Of a DNA stretch of 57,320 bases, positions 37,306-45,532 are shown one piece after another. The notes under the pieces were generated by a model, which was given only the letters and a program-made list of their open reading frames with translations, was not told the origin of the DNA and searched no databases. Position 1 is the first letter of the stretch; every line of letters starts with the position of its first letter. Source of the stretch: Bacillus sp. AFS055030 (GTDB lineage: Bacteria > Bacillota > Bacilli > Bacillales > Bacillaceae_G); contig NZ_NUGT01000006.1 in NCBI RefSeq assembly GCF_002574545.1, forward strand, positions 1 through 57,320, written 5' to 3'. The translations under genes and the position numbers were made by a program.

Positions 37306-38214
37306 ATGCACATTCAAAAACTTAAGATTCTTTCTGAAGTCGCTAAAACTGGGTCTTTTTCTATTGCAGGTCAAAATCTTCATATAACTCAATCTGGCAT
37401 TAGTCAAGATATAAAAAAAATAGAAGATGAATTAGGAATAAAAATTTTCGATCGCTCTCGCTATGGGGTAGTTCTATCACATGAAGGAGCTAAAATTGTA
37501 AATAAAGCAAATGAAGTATTGTTAAAATATGAAGAAATGATCGAAGAGGCAAGAATCATTTTAGAAATACATTCTGGAAATTTAAGGGTTTCAACGATAC
37601 CTGCTTTCTTTACTTATTTATTAAAACCATTAATTGAATTTAAGAATTTATATTCAAATTTAAACATTGAAATTTTAGAAAATATAACTGAGCATACAGT
37701 TGAAGCGGTTCAACAAAATAAAGCTGAGATTGGACTTATATGCATATACGAAAATATCTTGAAAAGCATAGAGCTCTTAAATTTTGAAAGGATTCTTGAG
37801 GGGACACTAAAGGTTTATGTAAGTAGCAATTCTCCTTTTGCTAAAAAGAAAAAAATAACACCTGAGGAAGTCCTTCAACAGCCGGTAGTATTATACAATG
37901 GTGATTATATCAATTGGTTCGTTAATAATTTTCAACTAAAATTTGGAAAAATGAATATTCTTTTTTCTTCAAATCAAACGGAAGAATTATCACGACTAAT
38001 CTCCGAAGGATTTGCAATTGGTTTTGCACCAGATTTTGCGACGAAAAGTAACCCTTATGTTATTGAAGGCAAAATGGTTGAAATTGAGCTGATAAACTAT
38101 GAACCTGTAAATGTTACACTTGGAATTATTTATAGTAAGAATAGAGCTCCTTCAAAAATAGAGAAACACTTAATGAAGTTTATTAAATCCGAATTAGAAT
38201 ACTATATAAGTTAA
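37306..38214 (+). CDS. LysR-family transcriptional regulator
   Basis: 302 aa. The winged helix-turn-helix spans residues 1-60 (KTGSFSIAGQNLHITQSGIS, then LGIKIFDRSRYGV), followed by a periplasmic-binding-protein-like effector domain (about 90-295). AAAGGTGG stands before the ATG. It is divergent from the alkyl-sulfate operon, the usual placement of a LysR regulator and its target; the inducer (an alkyl sulfate, alcohol or fatty acid) is inference. A hairpin follows at 38260. Confidence 0.92.
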   Translation: MHIQKLKILSEVAKTGSFSIAGQNLHITQSGISQDIKKIEDELGIKIFDRSRYGVVLSHEGAKIVNKANEVLLKYEEMIEEARIILEIHSGNLRVSTIPAFFTYLLKPLIEFKNLYSNLNIEILENITEHTVEAVQQNKAEIGLICIYENILKSIELLNFERILEGTLKVYVSSNSPFAKKKKITPEEVLQQPVVLYNGDYINWFVNNFQLKFGKMNILFSSNQTEELSRLISEGFAIGFAPDFATKSNPYVIEGKMVEIELINYEPVNVTLGIIYSKNRAPSKIEKHLMKFIKSELEYYIS

Positions 38215-38259
38215 TAAGCATCATTTATAATTTCTACGTCATAACAAATATCCTCGTAA

Positions 38260-38306
38260 AAATAAATAGTCCGACGAATCATTTAGATTCTCTGGACTAT
38301 TTATTT
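38260..38306 (+). terminator. Terminator-like hairpin after lysR
   Basis: AAATAAATAGTCC and GGACTATTTATTT are perfect 13-nt arms. A second inverted repeat ACCCGAATAAT/ATTATTCGGGT lies at 38404-38446 on the far side, facing the dockerin fragment. Confidence 0.65.
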
Positions 38307-38486
38307 CAAATTGTTTTATTTAGAAACTATTAAACATAATTTTACTTATCTTTTCTCAATCTCATGTTTATAAAAGAGTGTTAAAAGCCCAGGACATAAA
38401 ATCACCCGAATAATTGACTCTATCTTAAGTGTCTATTATTCGGGTAACATATTATTTTAAGCTAAGTACTTTTCTATCATTATTTT

Positions 38487-38808
38487 TTATTGAATCCCTA
38501 ATTCTTTCTTAATATCCGCTAGTGTAAGACCTTTATATTTCTTTTTCGGTGTTGGAGCATTAGGAACTACATGATTTTGTAGTCCGAAGTTCTTTTCTAC
38601 GAATGCAAAATCTTTAGCGTCTACATTTCCATCAAAGTTGATATCTGCGCTTCGTTTGTTTGTTTCCCAATATGTTTGGATTGCAAGTGCATCCATTATA
38701 TCGATTACGTTATCTCCATTCACATCTCCAGCTTTTAATGATCGAGTAAGTAAACTGTCTTTTTCTCCTCGAATGGTTTTCCCATCTTTAAAGACTTTTA
38801 AAGTACCG
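38487..38808 (-). pseudogene. 3' fragment of a second dockerin-bearing secreted protease gene
   Basis: The encoded end aligns with the last 82 residues of the S8 protease at 8838-13031: 54 of 82 positions are identical by eye, including both calcium loops (GDVNGDNVIDIMDAL and ADINFDGNVDAKDFAF) and the tail (LADIKKELGIQ against LESIKIALGVQ). No protease domain is present. Similarity ends near 38806, exactly where a tyrosine-integrase 3' end begins on the other strand. The open frame could start at an ATG (38822) inside that integrase sequence, without a ribosome site and without a signal peptide, so I call it a fragment rather than a gene. Confidence 0.8.
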
Positions 38809-38963
38809 ATGTAAATGAACATCCAAAAATTGTATCAGAGAGATTAGATCATAGTAAAACAAGTGTTACTCACGATTTATATAGTCATGCATTACCTGAT
38901 ATGCAACATGATTCTGCTTTAAAATTAAAAAAAGCTATGAAAATTGTTGCATCAAAAAAATGA
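38808..38963 (+). pseudogene. 3' fragment of a tyrosine recombinase (integrase) gene
   Basis: 51 codons read DVNEHPKIVSERLDHSKTSV, then THDLYSHALPDMQHDSALKL, ending in TGA at 38961. This is the C-terminal end of phage/ICE integrases (HPKIVSERLGHSxIxxTLDxYSHxxP), including the His of the first motif and the catalytic Tyr of DLYSH. The upstream catalytic part is gone, replaced by the dockerin fragment. It is followed by a decayed hairpin (near 39029-39050) and the tRNA-like repeat, the normal order int-att. Confidence 0.85.
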
Positions 38964-39064
38964 ATGTGGTCATTTGGTCATTTAACATTAATAGAAGAAT
39001 TGCTGGAAAATAGAAAAAAAGCCCTAACCCCTTGTTCCCCCAAAGGATTAAGACTTCTCTTATG

Positions 39065-39089
39065 TATGATCCAACTAGACTTGACCCAG
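39065..39089 (-). repeat. Copy of the tRNA-Val 3' end, candidate attachment site
   Basis: The minus strand, read in two parts, is CTGGGTCAAGTCTAGTTG then GATCATA. It matches the 3' end of the tRNA-Val gene (47887-47912) at 23 of 25 positions with one single-base gap, in the same orientation. It covers the T-loop, T-stem and acceptor 3' strand; no other tRNA part is here. It is about 100 nt after the integrase fragment's stop, where att sites normally lie. Confidence 0.7.
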
Positions 39090-39220
39090 AAATCAAAAGA
39101 GATAGATTTACTATTATTAAAACAATAAATAACGTATTAAGGCAGAATTAAAAGGCATGAGCCCTGTTAAATACCGAGTTCATGCCTAATATTATGGGGT
39201 CACTACAAATTAAAAACTAA
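39090..39220 (+). mobile_element. IS3-family transposase remnant (C-terminal end)
   Basis: RIKAELKGMSPVKYRVHA followed by TAA (39187-39189) is the typical end of IS150/IS3 OrfB transposases. Upstream codons (39100-39132) resemble IxYYNNK but contain three in-frame stops. TTATGGGGTCACTACA just after the stop resembles the right-end sequence of such elements. No left end is present. Confidence 0.72.
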
Positions 39221-39225
39221 CCCTT

Positions 39226-39408
39226 TTAATAATATTTACCTTTTCCCACTTTTTTCATTATTTCATCGAATCTTTTTAATGTGGGGGACTCTTTAATATC
39301 TGGTAAATTATATAGCCTCTTCAATGCTCTTTGAGTAGCACGTTGACTAACTTCATCCAAAGAAAGTTGATTTTTTTGACCATTATTTTTCAAATAAAAT
39401 ACGGACAA
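39226..39408 (-). CDS. Small hypothetical protein
   Basis: About 60 aa, basic, ending MKKVGKGKYY, with a helical charged middle (SQRATQRALKRLYNL). Not recognised. An ATG at 39417 directly touches the AGGAG ribosome site (no spacing), so the TTG at 39406-39408, 9 nt after it, is the better start. The start region lies in a strong RNA hairpin (39400-39448). It is 67 nt downstream of another small gene on the same strand. Confidence 0.5.
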   Translation of the reverse strand: MSVFYLKNNGQKNQLSLDEVSQRATQRALKRLYNLPDIKESPTLKRFDEIMKKVGKGKYY

Positions 39409-39448
39409 GATAACCATCTCCTAAATGATTTTATCTTATCCGTATTAT
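39400..39448 (-). promoter_or_regulatory. RNA hairpin presenting the ribosome site of a small gene
   Basis: On the minus-strand RNA, AATACGGATAAGATAA (39448-39433) pairs with TTATCTTGTCCGTATT (39415-39400): 15 Watson-Crick pairs and one G-U wobble. The 17-nt loop contains TTAGGAGATGG, the ribosome site, while the likely TTG start codon is in the stem. Because the single imperfect pair is G-U on this strand and C-A on the other, the minus-strand RNA is the more likely functional form. Translational control is inference. Confidence 0.5.
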
Positions 39449-39475
39449 ATGAAGTCTTGCCTAATTCGATACAGT

Positions 39476-39667
39476 TTATTTATTTTGGGCAAATCTTTTC
39501 TCAAGTTGTTTCATTGCAAAAGAACTTTCAGGTTTAGAATTCCTTAGCCGATCTATCGCCCTTCGTACATGATGGGATGTATTAAAAGTTTCATTGGTTT
39601 GCGACGATTCAGCAGCTGAAAAAACTAGTACTTTTTTCGCACTCTTTTTTGTATCACTTCTATCCAC
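39476..39667 (-). CDS. Small hypothetical protein
   Basis: 63 aa, hydrophilic and basic, beginning MDRSDTKKSAKKVLVFSAAE and ending KQLEKRFAQNK. No family recognised. The GTG start at 39667 is supported by GAGGAGGG 7 nt upstream, one of the better ribosome sites of the region, so it is probably a real gene. It is followed by the hairpin-controlled small gene. Confidence 0.55.
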   Translation of the reverse strand: MDRSDTKKSAKKVLVFSAAESSQTNETFNTSHHVRRAIDRLRNSKPESSFAMKQLEKRFAQNK

Positions 39668-39732
39668 TTTCCATCCCTCCTCACTATATTACTTACTTTT
39701 ATACTAACATAAAATTAGCGTTTTTTTTAATA

Positions 39733-40647
39733 TTATGCTAAATCATATGCACCTTGCTGTAAACTTATTTCCAATTCTAAGCGATTAGTAAATTGTTTTA
39801 TCATGTTTTCTATATATTGGATAACAAAAAAATCATTTGCACCAAAAAGATATGAATTACTATGTAAATAAACAAGATAATACGGATGTGCAGGACTTGC
39901 GTTTAAAGCCATACGATAGACTCTAATAGAATGTCCTCCTTCATCTACCTCTTTTGATAGGCCATTTTGTGAGTAGGAATGCTTAACAACTTTTTGAATG
40001 TGATCCGGAAGTAAATCAATATTACGTAGTCCATTATTATTTACCTCAATAGCTCCCGCATTTATTATGATTCCAAGGTAATCCCTAATGGTACTAGTAT
40101 AAACATTTAAAAACATTTGAATAACATTTTCACCGTTAATCGTTCCATTTGGAGAAATACTTAACGAAAAGTCTGTATACATTTCCTCACTACTCATCTC
40201 CAAAATCGATGAAGTCCTTGCTTGGTCAATTTGAATTTGACGTAATAATTCTTCTCTTGCGGAATCTTTCGTTTCTTGAACAAGCCTCTTACCTTCAAAG
40301 CCCCAGAATTTAAGGGTTTCCCAACTCATGAATGGCAGTTTAACAATTATAGCCACCAATCCAGCAAGACCCAAAAAAACCGCCCAGTTTAACAAAATAA
40401 GATTCCCTTTATTGTTTCCAAGCTGTGATTTTACAGCTGCAAGATCTTTCATAGGACTTGGATTCATTAGCAAATTCCAATTTTGTTGCACTATAAATCC
40501 TAGAATAATTAAATAAGTAAGCCAAAGAATAACTACCCTAACAGACCATAAGTAAGAAATACCTTTTTTAATCTCATGTTTTTCGCTAAACTTGGTCCCA
40601 AAAATCCCAATTAGTATACCGATTAATATCAAGAGAATATATTTCAT
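39733..40647 (-). CDS. Hypothetical membrane protein with cytosolic C-terminal domain
   Basis: 304 aa. Three hydrophobic segments (about 3-20, 36-57, 83-105) are followed by a soluble region from residue 115 with a helical linker (RLVQETKDSAREELLRQIQI) and a mixed alpha/beta domain (about 150-300) of GAF/PAS-like size. No family is recognised and no catalytic motif seen. AAAGGAG precedes the ATG. The shape suggests a membrane-attached sensor, but this is only architecture. Confidence 0.7.
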   Translation of the reverse strand: MKYILLILIGILIGIFGTKFSEKHEIKKGISYLWSVRVVILWLTYLIILGFIVQQNWNLLMNPSPMKDLAAVKSQLGNNKGNLILLNWAVFLGLAGLVAIIVKLPFMSWETLKFWGFEGKRLVQETKDSAREELLRQIQIDQARTSSILEMSSEEMYTDFSLSISPNGTINGENVIQMFLNVYTSTIRDYLGIIINAGAIEVNNNGLRNIDLLPDHIQKVVKHSYSQNGLSKEVDEGGHSIRVYRMALNASPAHPYYLVYLHSNSYLFGANDFFVIQYIENMIKQFTNRLELEISLQQGAYDLA

Positions 40648-40879
40648 ATTATCTCCTTTTTAGTCTTTACTATCTTAATAGACGTTTTAGGTAATTAATC
40701 AAACTCTTTCGAAAATATACATTATTAGTCTAAATTATACATTAATCATTGAGCTTTTTCTATCTCAATTGGTAAATCCTACTAAAATATTTTTAACGAT
40801 TCGGTTTACATACTGATATCGTTTTGGTCCGACATGAATTCGTTATTGATAATTTTTTGGGGGATATTTTTAGACATAA

Positions 40880-40945
40880 TAAAAACCCCCAATAGTAGAC
40901 TACCTATCCTTTTACGGATGTTTTTTGGTGTCTACTATAAGGGGA
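40880..40945 (-). terminator. Terminator after the AGCS symporter
   Basis: The minus strand has TAGTAGACACC...GGTAGTCTACTA followed by TTGGGGGTTTTTATT; the loop contains a smaller CATCCGT/GGATA hairpin. The remaining bases 40648-40879 hold the promoter of the membrane-protein gene and nothing else I can see. Confidence 0.75.
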
Positions 40946-40976
40946 TCATATTATAAGTTGCCCTTTTCCACAAAAA

Positions 40977-42443
40977 TCAGCCAGTCTTTTTATCACTGTT
41001 AGAATTTTGATATTTATATTCTTTCTCCCAGAAATCAGCATTTTTTATACCAAGTTTCGCAGGTTCAAAAACAGGATCTTTTCCAGCTTTTAACTGTGAT
41101 TCGTAATCTTTAAGTACTTTTAATGTTGGTTTCGTTAAAAGTAGGATTGCAATGATATTTAACCACGCCATACTTCCTACACCAATGTCACCCAATCCCC
41201 AAGCTAGACTTGCAGTTTTTACACTTCCATAGAATGTCATCACACAAATTAGAACTTTTAAAACATACTCAGTCCATACACGATTTGTTTTACTATTAAT
41301 ATAGGCAAGGTTCGTTTCTGCCATGTAGTAATATGCCATAATCGTCGTAAATGCAAAGAATAATAACGAAATTGCAACAAAAGGAGCGCCAAAGCCAGGA
41401 AACATGGATTCAACAGCAGCTTGAGTATAACCTGGACCAGGTTCTATATCAGCAAGATTGTTAACTATTTTTGTTTTACCTTCAGGAGTAACATTGTACA
41501 TTCCTGTAATCAAAATCATAAATGCCGTAGAAGAGCAAACTAATAAAGTATCTACATAAACTGAAAAAGCTTGAACAATACCTTGTTTAGCAGGATGAGA
41601 TACTTCTGCAGCAGCAGCGGCATGTGGACCAGTCCCTTGACCGGCTTCATTAGAATATATTCCACGTTTAACTCCCCAAGAAATAGCGGCACCTAGGATT
41701 CCTCCAAATGCAGCATCTGTACCAAAAGCACTTGAAAAGATCAGCTTTAAAATGCCTGGTAGTTCAGAAATATTTAATACTATAATAATAATAGCTACTA
41801 AAATATAACTAAGCGCCATAAATGGCACGACAAATTCAGCTACACGAGCTATACGTTTTACTCCTCCAAATATAATGAAAGAGAGTAAAGCAACTAAAAC
41901 AATACCCGTTATCGAAGGACTAATTCCGAAGGCGCTTTCAACACCTTGGGCAATACTATTTGCTTGTACACCAGGTAAAAGTAAACCTGTCGAAATAACT
42001 GTCACAACCGCAAACAAGATTGCATACCATTTTATTTTTAGCCCTTTTTCTATGTAAAACGCAGGGCCACCTCGGAATTGACCATCCTTTTTTGACTTAT
42101 ACACTTGTCCTAAAGTTGATTCAATAAATGCCGATCCAGCTCCCAAGAAAGCCATCACCCACATCCAGAAAACTGCTCCTGGTCCACCAAAGGCAATCGC
42201 TGTTGCAACTCCGGCAATATTTCCTGTTCCTACTCTTCCTGATAATGCAAGATTCAACGCTTGAAAAGATGAGATACCTGCTTCTGATTTTCCACCTTTG
42301 AACATTAGTTTGAAAATATCTTTCATATGCCTTATTTGCAGAAATCTAGTTGCTAAAGAATAAAACAAACCTACTCCTAAACATAAATAGATAAGTGCTT
42401 GACTCCAAATTATACCGTTTAGCCAGTTTACTATTTGCTCCAT
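40977..42443 (-). CDS. AGCS-family sodium:alanine/glycine symporter
   Basis: 488 aa with about 11 membrane helices. Family hallmarks are ALSGRVGTGNIAGVATAIAF near residue 70, GPGAVFWMWVMAFLGA and the YSNEAGQGTGPHAAAAAEV motif. It imports small neutral amino acids with sodium (AlsT/DagA relatives). AGGAGAG precedes the ATG. It is monocistronic. Confidence 0.95.
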   Translation of the reverse strand: MEQIVNWLNGIIWSQALIYLCLGVGLFYSLATRFLQIRHMKDIFKLMFKGGKSEAGISSFQALNLALSGRVGTGNIAGVATAIAFGGPGAVFWMWVMAFLGAGSAFIESTLGQVYKSKKDGQFRGGPAFYIEKGLKIKWYAILFAVVTVISTGLLLPGVQANSIAQGVESAFGISPSITGIVLVALLSFIIFGGVKRIARVAEFVVPFMALSYILVAIIIIVLNISELPGILKLIFSSAFGTDAAFGGILGAAISWGVKRGIYSNEAGQGTGPHAAAAAEVSHPAKQGIVQAFSVYVDTLLVCSSTAFMILITGMYNVTPEGKTKIVNNLADIEPGPGYTQAAVESMFPGFGAPFVAISLLFFAFTTIMAYYYMAETNLAYINSKTNRVWTEYVLKVLICVMTFYGSVKTASLAWGLGDIGVGSMAWLNIIAILLLTKPTLKVLKDYESQLKAGKDPVFEPAKLGIKNADFWEKEYKYQNSNSDKKTG

Positions 42444-42887
42444 ATCATCTCTCCTTTTACTTGATTTTTTTCTATTATATTACAGGGTATTGATTAAAAA
42501 AAGGAATATTTTGTATTTTTTCAATATTCCAAAATAAATATTTAGTCAATTACCTTATTTAATCATCTAGTATTATGTTAAAAAGAGATAGGTTTAATAA
42601 CCAATAGTTTGATAGGTTAATAAGAAAAACTGGTTGGGATTGGGATATGATTACTAATCTTCTATAATAATTCAACATCTATAATGTGATTATCACTAAA
42701 TACTTCAATTTTAGTGTCCGTCTTCGCTTTGTTTTCTATTGCATAAATAAAAACAAACAGTCACTTTATGACTGTTTGCAAGAAATTCACTCTATTATCA
42801 CTAAGAAGGAAATTTATAAACCATAAATCTTTGTATTTGGGATTCGGATTTGACAATTATAATTAACTGATATGTATCATCAATGAA
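42444..42887. other. Intergenic region with terminator of the ABC-exporter operon
   Basis: The only feature is a hairpin at 42751-42779 (AAACAGTCA...TGACTGTTT) followed on the minus strand by TTTGTTTTTATTT, which ends the operon at 42888-46246. The rest is AT-rich and carries the symporter promoter. Confidence 0.6.
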
Positions 42888-43583
42888 TTATACTAAATCT
42901 TTCTTTTCTATGTTTCGAATTGAATAGTATCCGATATACAAACCGATCAATCCTAGTGATAAAGGAACTGCTATAATTGAAAATAAGGTAAAGTCCTCAC
43001 TTGTTGAATTTAAGATTGTAGCAATCAGAATTGAAGATACAATGGTTGCAGGCGACGATTTACGATGCATGCCAAAGAACAGAGGAATAAGACTGATACC
43101 TGCTGTCGCAATAGCATTCATAAAAGCAGTCAATAAATGTCTTGAGATATCTTCTAATTCGATTGCTCCCGGTAGAATATTAAAATTCACGTCCGCTAAA
43201 TGAACGAGGCCATCTAGATATAATGTTGAAAACAAGACGTTGACAAAAGTAAAAACAAAAACGATTGTTAACTTTGCGGAAATAATTTTTTTACGTTTAA
43301 TGGGATAAGTGAATAATACATCTATTGATTTATTTCTAAATTCATCTATTATTAATTTCACAATAATTACTGATGCAAAAATTGTAAACGTTGTCCGTAC
43401 CATTGCACCTATTATGCTGACCGCCATATCGAAACTTTCAAAAGGTATTATTTTCTCACCGTCTATCTCTATAAAAAACATCATACTGAGAAGTGCAATA
43501 AATGCGATATTGCAAATAGAAACAGCTTTCCAGTAGTGCCATAATTTAAATTTTTTTATTTCAAGATTAATAAGTTTAAGCAT
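42888..43583 (-). CDS. ABC-2 type transporter permease (BcrB-like)
   Basis: 231 aa with six hydrophobic segments and the soluble loop DEFRNKSIDVLFTYPIKRKK typical of antimicrobial-peptide or bacitracin exporter permeases. It overlaps the ATPase gene by 8 nt. Together they should form a two-component exporter regulated by the adjacent kinase and response regulator. Confidence 0.85.
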   Translation of the reverse strand: MLKLINLEIKKFKLWHYWKAVSICNIAFIALLSMMFFIEIDGEKIIPFESFDMAVSIIGAMVRTTFTIFASVIIVKLIIDEFRNKSIDVLFTYPIKRKKIISAKLTIVFVFTFVNVLFSTLYLDGLVHLADVNFNILPGAIELEDISRHLLTAFMNAIATAGISLIPLFFGMHRKSSPATIVSSILIATILNSTSEDFTLFSIIAVPLSLGLIGLYIGYYSIRNIEKKDLV

Positions 43584-44499
43584 GGATTACACCCCCATTG
43601 ATCATCTTTAAGAAATAATCTTCTAATGTATTCTCTTTTTTATTGATTGACTCCACTAATACACCATTTAACACAAGGGTTTTAGATATCTTCCCTTGAA
43701 CCGTGTTCAAGTCATAGATACGAATGGTAACCTCATCGAGTATTTTAAAATTCGTTATATACAATAATTCTTTTATGACGTATGACGCTTTTTTCACATC
43801 ATTCGTTTTTAATTCTATATACTCTGTATTTTGAAGACGAATTGTCTCCATTAATACTTCTTCTACTAACGTTCCGTCCTTGATTACTCCGATGGTATCG
43901 GCAATTTGTTCGATTTCTCCAAGAATATGGCTGGAGATTAATAGTGTTATTCCATAATCCTTACTTAACATTTGAAATAGATTTCGAAATTCCTTAATTC
44001 CTACAGGGTCTAAGCCATTTGTTGGCTCATCTAAAATAAGGATTTCAGGCTTTGTAATAATTGCTCTAGCTAAGCCAAGCCTCTGCTTCATCCCTAAAGA
44101 GAAATCTTTGACAGCTTTTCCTTCAAAATTTTTTAGTTGTACCATGTCAAAAGCCGTATCAATCGCACTTTTGTTGTAGTAACCCATATAATCGGAGTGT
44201 AGCTCTAAGTTTTCCCGTGCTGTTAACTTGTCATAAAAAACAGGATATTCAATTATGCTCCCCATGCGCTTCAATATTTCATAAGATTTTGGGGTTATTG
44301 TTTCGCCAGAAATAATAATTTCCCCACTCGTTGGTTTGATTAAGTTCATAATCATTTTCATAACGGTTGTTTTTCCTGCACCGTTCGGACCTAAGAAGCC
44401 ATATATTTCACCTTTTTTGACATGCATATTCACATTGGAAACGACCGTGGTTCCTTTATAATTTTTAGTAAGATTATTTGTTTGAATTATATAGGTCAT
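43576..44499 (-). CDS. ABC transporter ATP-binding protein (BcrA-like)
   Basis: 307 aa, the length of bacitracin-resistance ATPases. Walker A GPNGAGKT (37-44), signature FSLGMKQRLGLARA, Walker B ILILDEPTNGLDP and switch His (SSHILGEIEQI) are intact, followed by the typical C-terminal extension of BcrA-type proteins. GAAGGAG lies before the ATG at 44499; a 10-codon upstream extension has no ribosome site. Substrate: an antimicrobial peptide by analogy. Confidence 0.9.
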   Translation of the reverse strand: MTYIIQTNNLTKNYKGTTVVSNVNMHVKKGEIYGFLGPNGAGKTTVMKMIMNLIKPTSGEIIISGETITPKSYEILKRMGSIIEYPVFYDKLTARENLELHSDYMGYYNKSAIDTAFDMVQLKNFEGKAVKDFSLGMKQRLGLARAIITKPEILILDEPTNGLDPVGIKEFRNLFQMLSKDYGITLLISSHILGEIEQIADTIGVIKDGTLVEEVLMETIRLQNTEYIELKTNDVKKASYVIKELLYITNFKILDEVTIRIYDLNTVQGKISKTLVLNGVLVESINKKENTLEDYFLKMINGGVIHA

Positions 44500-44596
44500 A
44501 TTTTTAACTCCTTCATCTTTTGATTTCATTCTATCGATGAATGTTTTCTTTTCTCTTAACCATTTCTTACAAAATTCTTAAGTATTACAATTTCGA

Positions 44597-45532
44597 CTAA
44601 TACGTCATACGCTTCAATTCAATGGTGAAAGTGGTCTTGTGATTTGGGATGCTTTCTAATGCAATCTTTCCACCCAGTTGTTCGACTAATCTTTTCGTTA
44701 TAGTTAAACCTAATCCGCTACCTTGATAGAATTTATTTCTTGAATCTTCCATTGTGTATAATCGTTCAAAGACTCGATCTTTACCATTTTCCAGAATGCC
44801 CTTTCCCCGATCGAAGACGTCTATGTAAACCTTATCCTCTGTACTTCTTAGGTGTAACCCAATTACCTTTCCATCTGAACCATATTGAAGTGCATTAGAG
44901 ATTAAATTATTTAAAATCCGCTCAACCGCTCCTTTATTTCCCCAAATAAAATTCTGTTCATTCGGAATATTAATAGATACGTCAAATTCTTTTTTTGTTA
45001 GTATCTCATAATAATCCAGTATTGTTTTTTTGCAAATCTCTCCTAATTCGATTTTGGACATTTCAAGATGAACATCATTGGATTCAAGTTTAACAAGATC
45101 AAAAAAGCGATTGATTAACTCTAAAACTTCTTCTGCTTTTAAATGAACAGTTTGTAATAAGGATTTTTCTTTTTCTTGATTGATTGTTTCATCGTGTAAA
45201 ATGATTTCAATATAACCTAAAATGACAGTAAGGGGCGTTTTTAAATCGTGCGAGATATTCGAAAGCATTTTTCTCATTGAGCGTTCAACAGAATGAAAAT
45301 TGGCCACTGTTTTCTGGTTGTGTTCTAATAGGCTATTGATTTGAATTAATAAAGATTTCATTTGAGAGTTGCTTGTGTAAAGTAGAACATTTTCATCAGT
45401 TTCTTGTTCAATGATGGATTGAAGCTTCTTTTCGACATAGGAAATTTCTTGATTCGCCACTCTTTGATGTTGAACTAAATAAATATTAAAAATTAAGGAA
45501 GCTACTAGAAATAATACAAGAATATAAATCAA
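44597..45532 (-). CDS. Sensor histidine kinase of the ABC exporter operon
   Basis: 311 aa. One N-terminal membrane helix (1-20), a coiled-coil linker, HisKA with His95 (SNISHDLKTPLT) and HATPase with NLISNALQYG, DRGKGI and GSGLGLTI. There is no extracellular sensing domain, as in kinases that sense through their ABC partner. It starts with TTG immediately after the response regulator stop (TAATTG), with GGGGGAA upstream. Confidence 0.92.
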   Translation of the reverse strand: MIYILVLFLVASLIFNIYLVQHQRVANQEISYVEKKLQSIIEQETDENVLLYTSNSQMKSLLIQINSLLEHNQKTVANFHSVERSMRKMLSNISHDLKTPLTVILGYIEIILHDETINQEKEKSLLQTVHLKAEEVLELINRFFDLVKLESNDVHLEMSKIELGEICKKTILDYYEILTKKEFDVSINIPNEQNFIWGNKGAVERILNNLISNALQYGSDGKVIGLHLRSTEDKVYIDVFDRGKGILENGKDRVFERLYTMEDSRNKFYQGSGLGLTITKRLVEQLGGKIALESIPNHKTTFTIELKRMTY

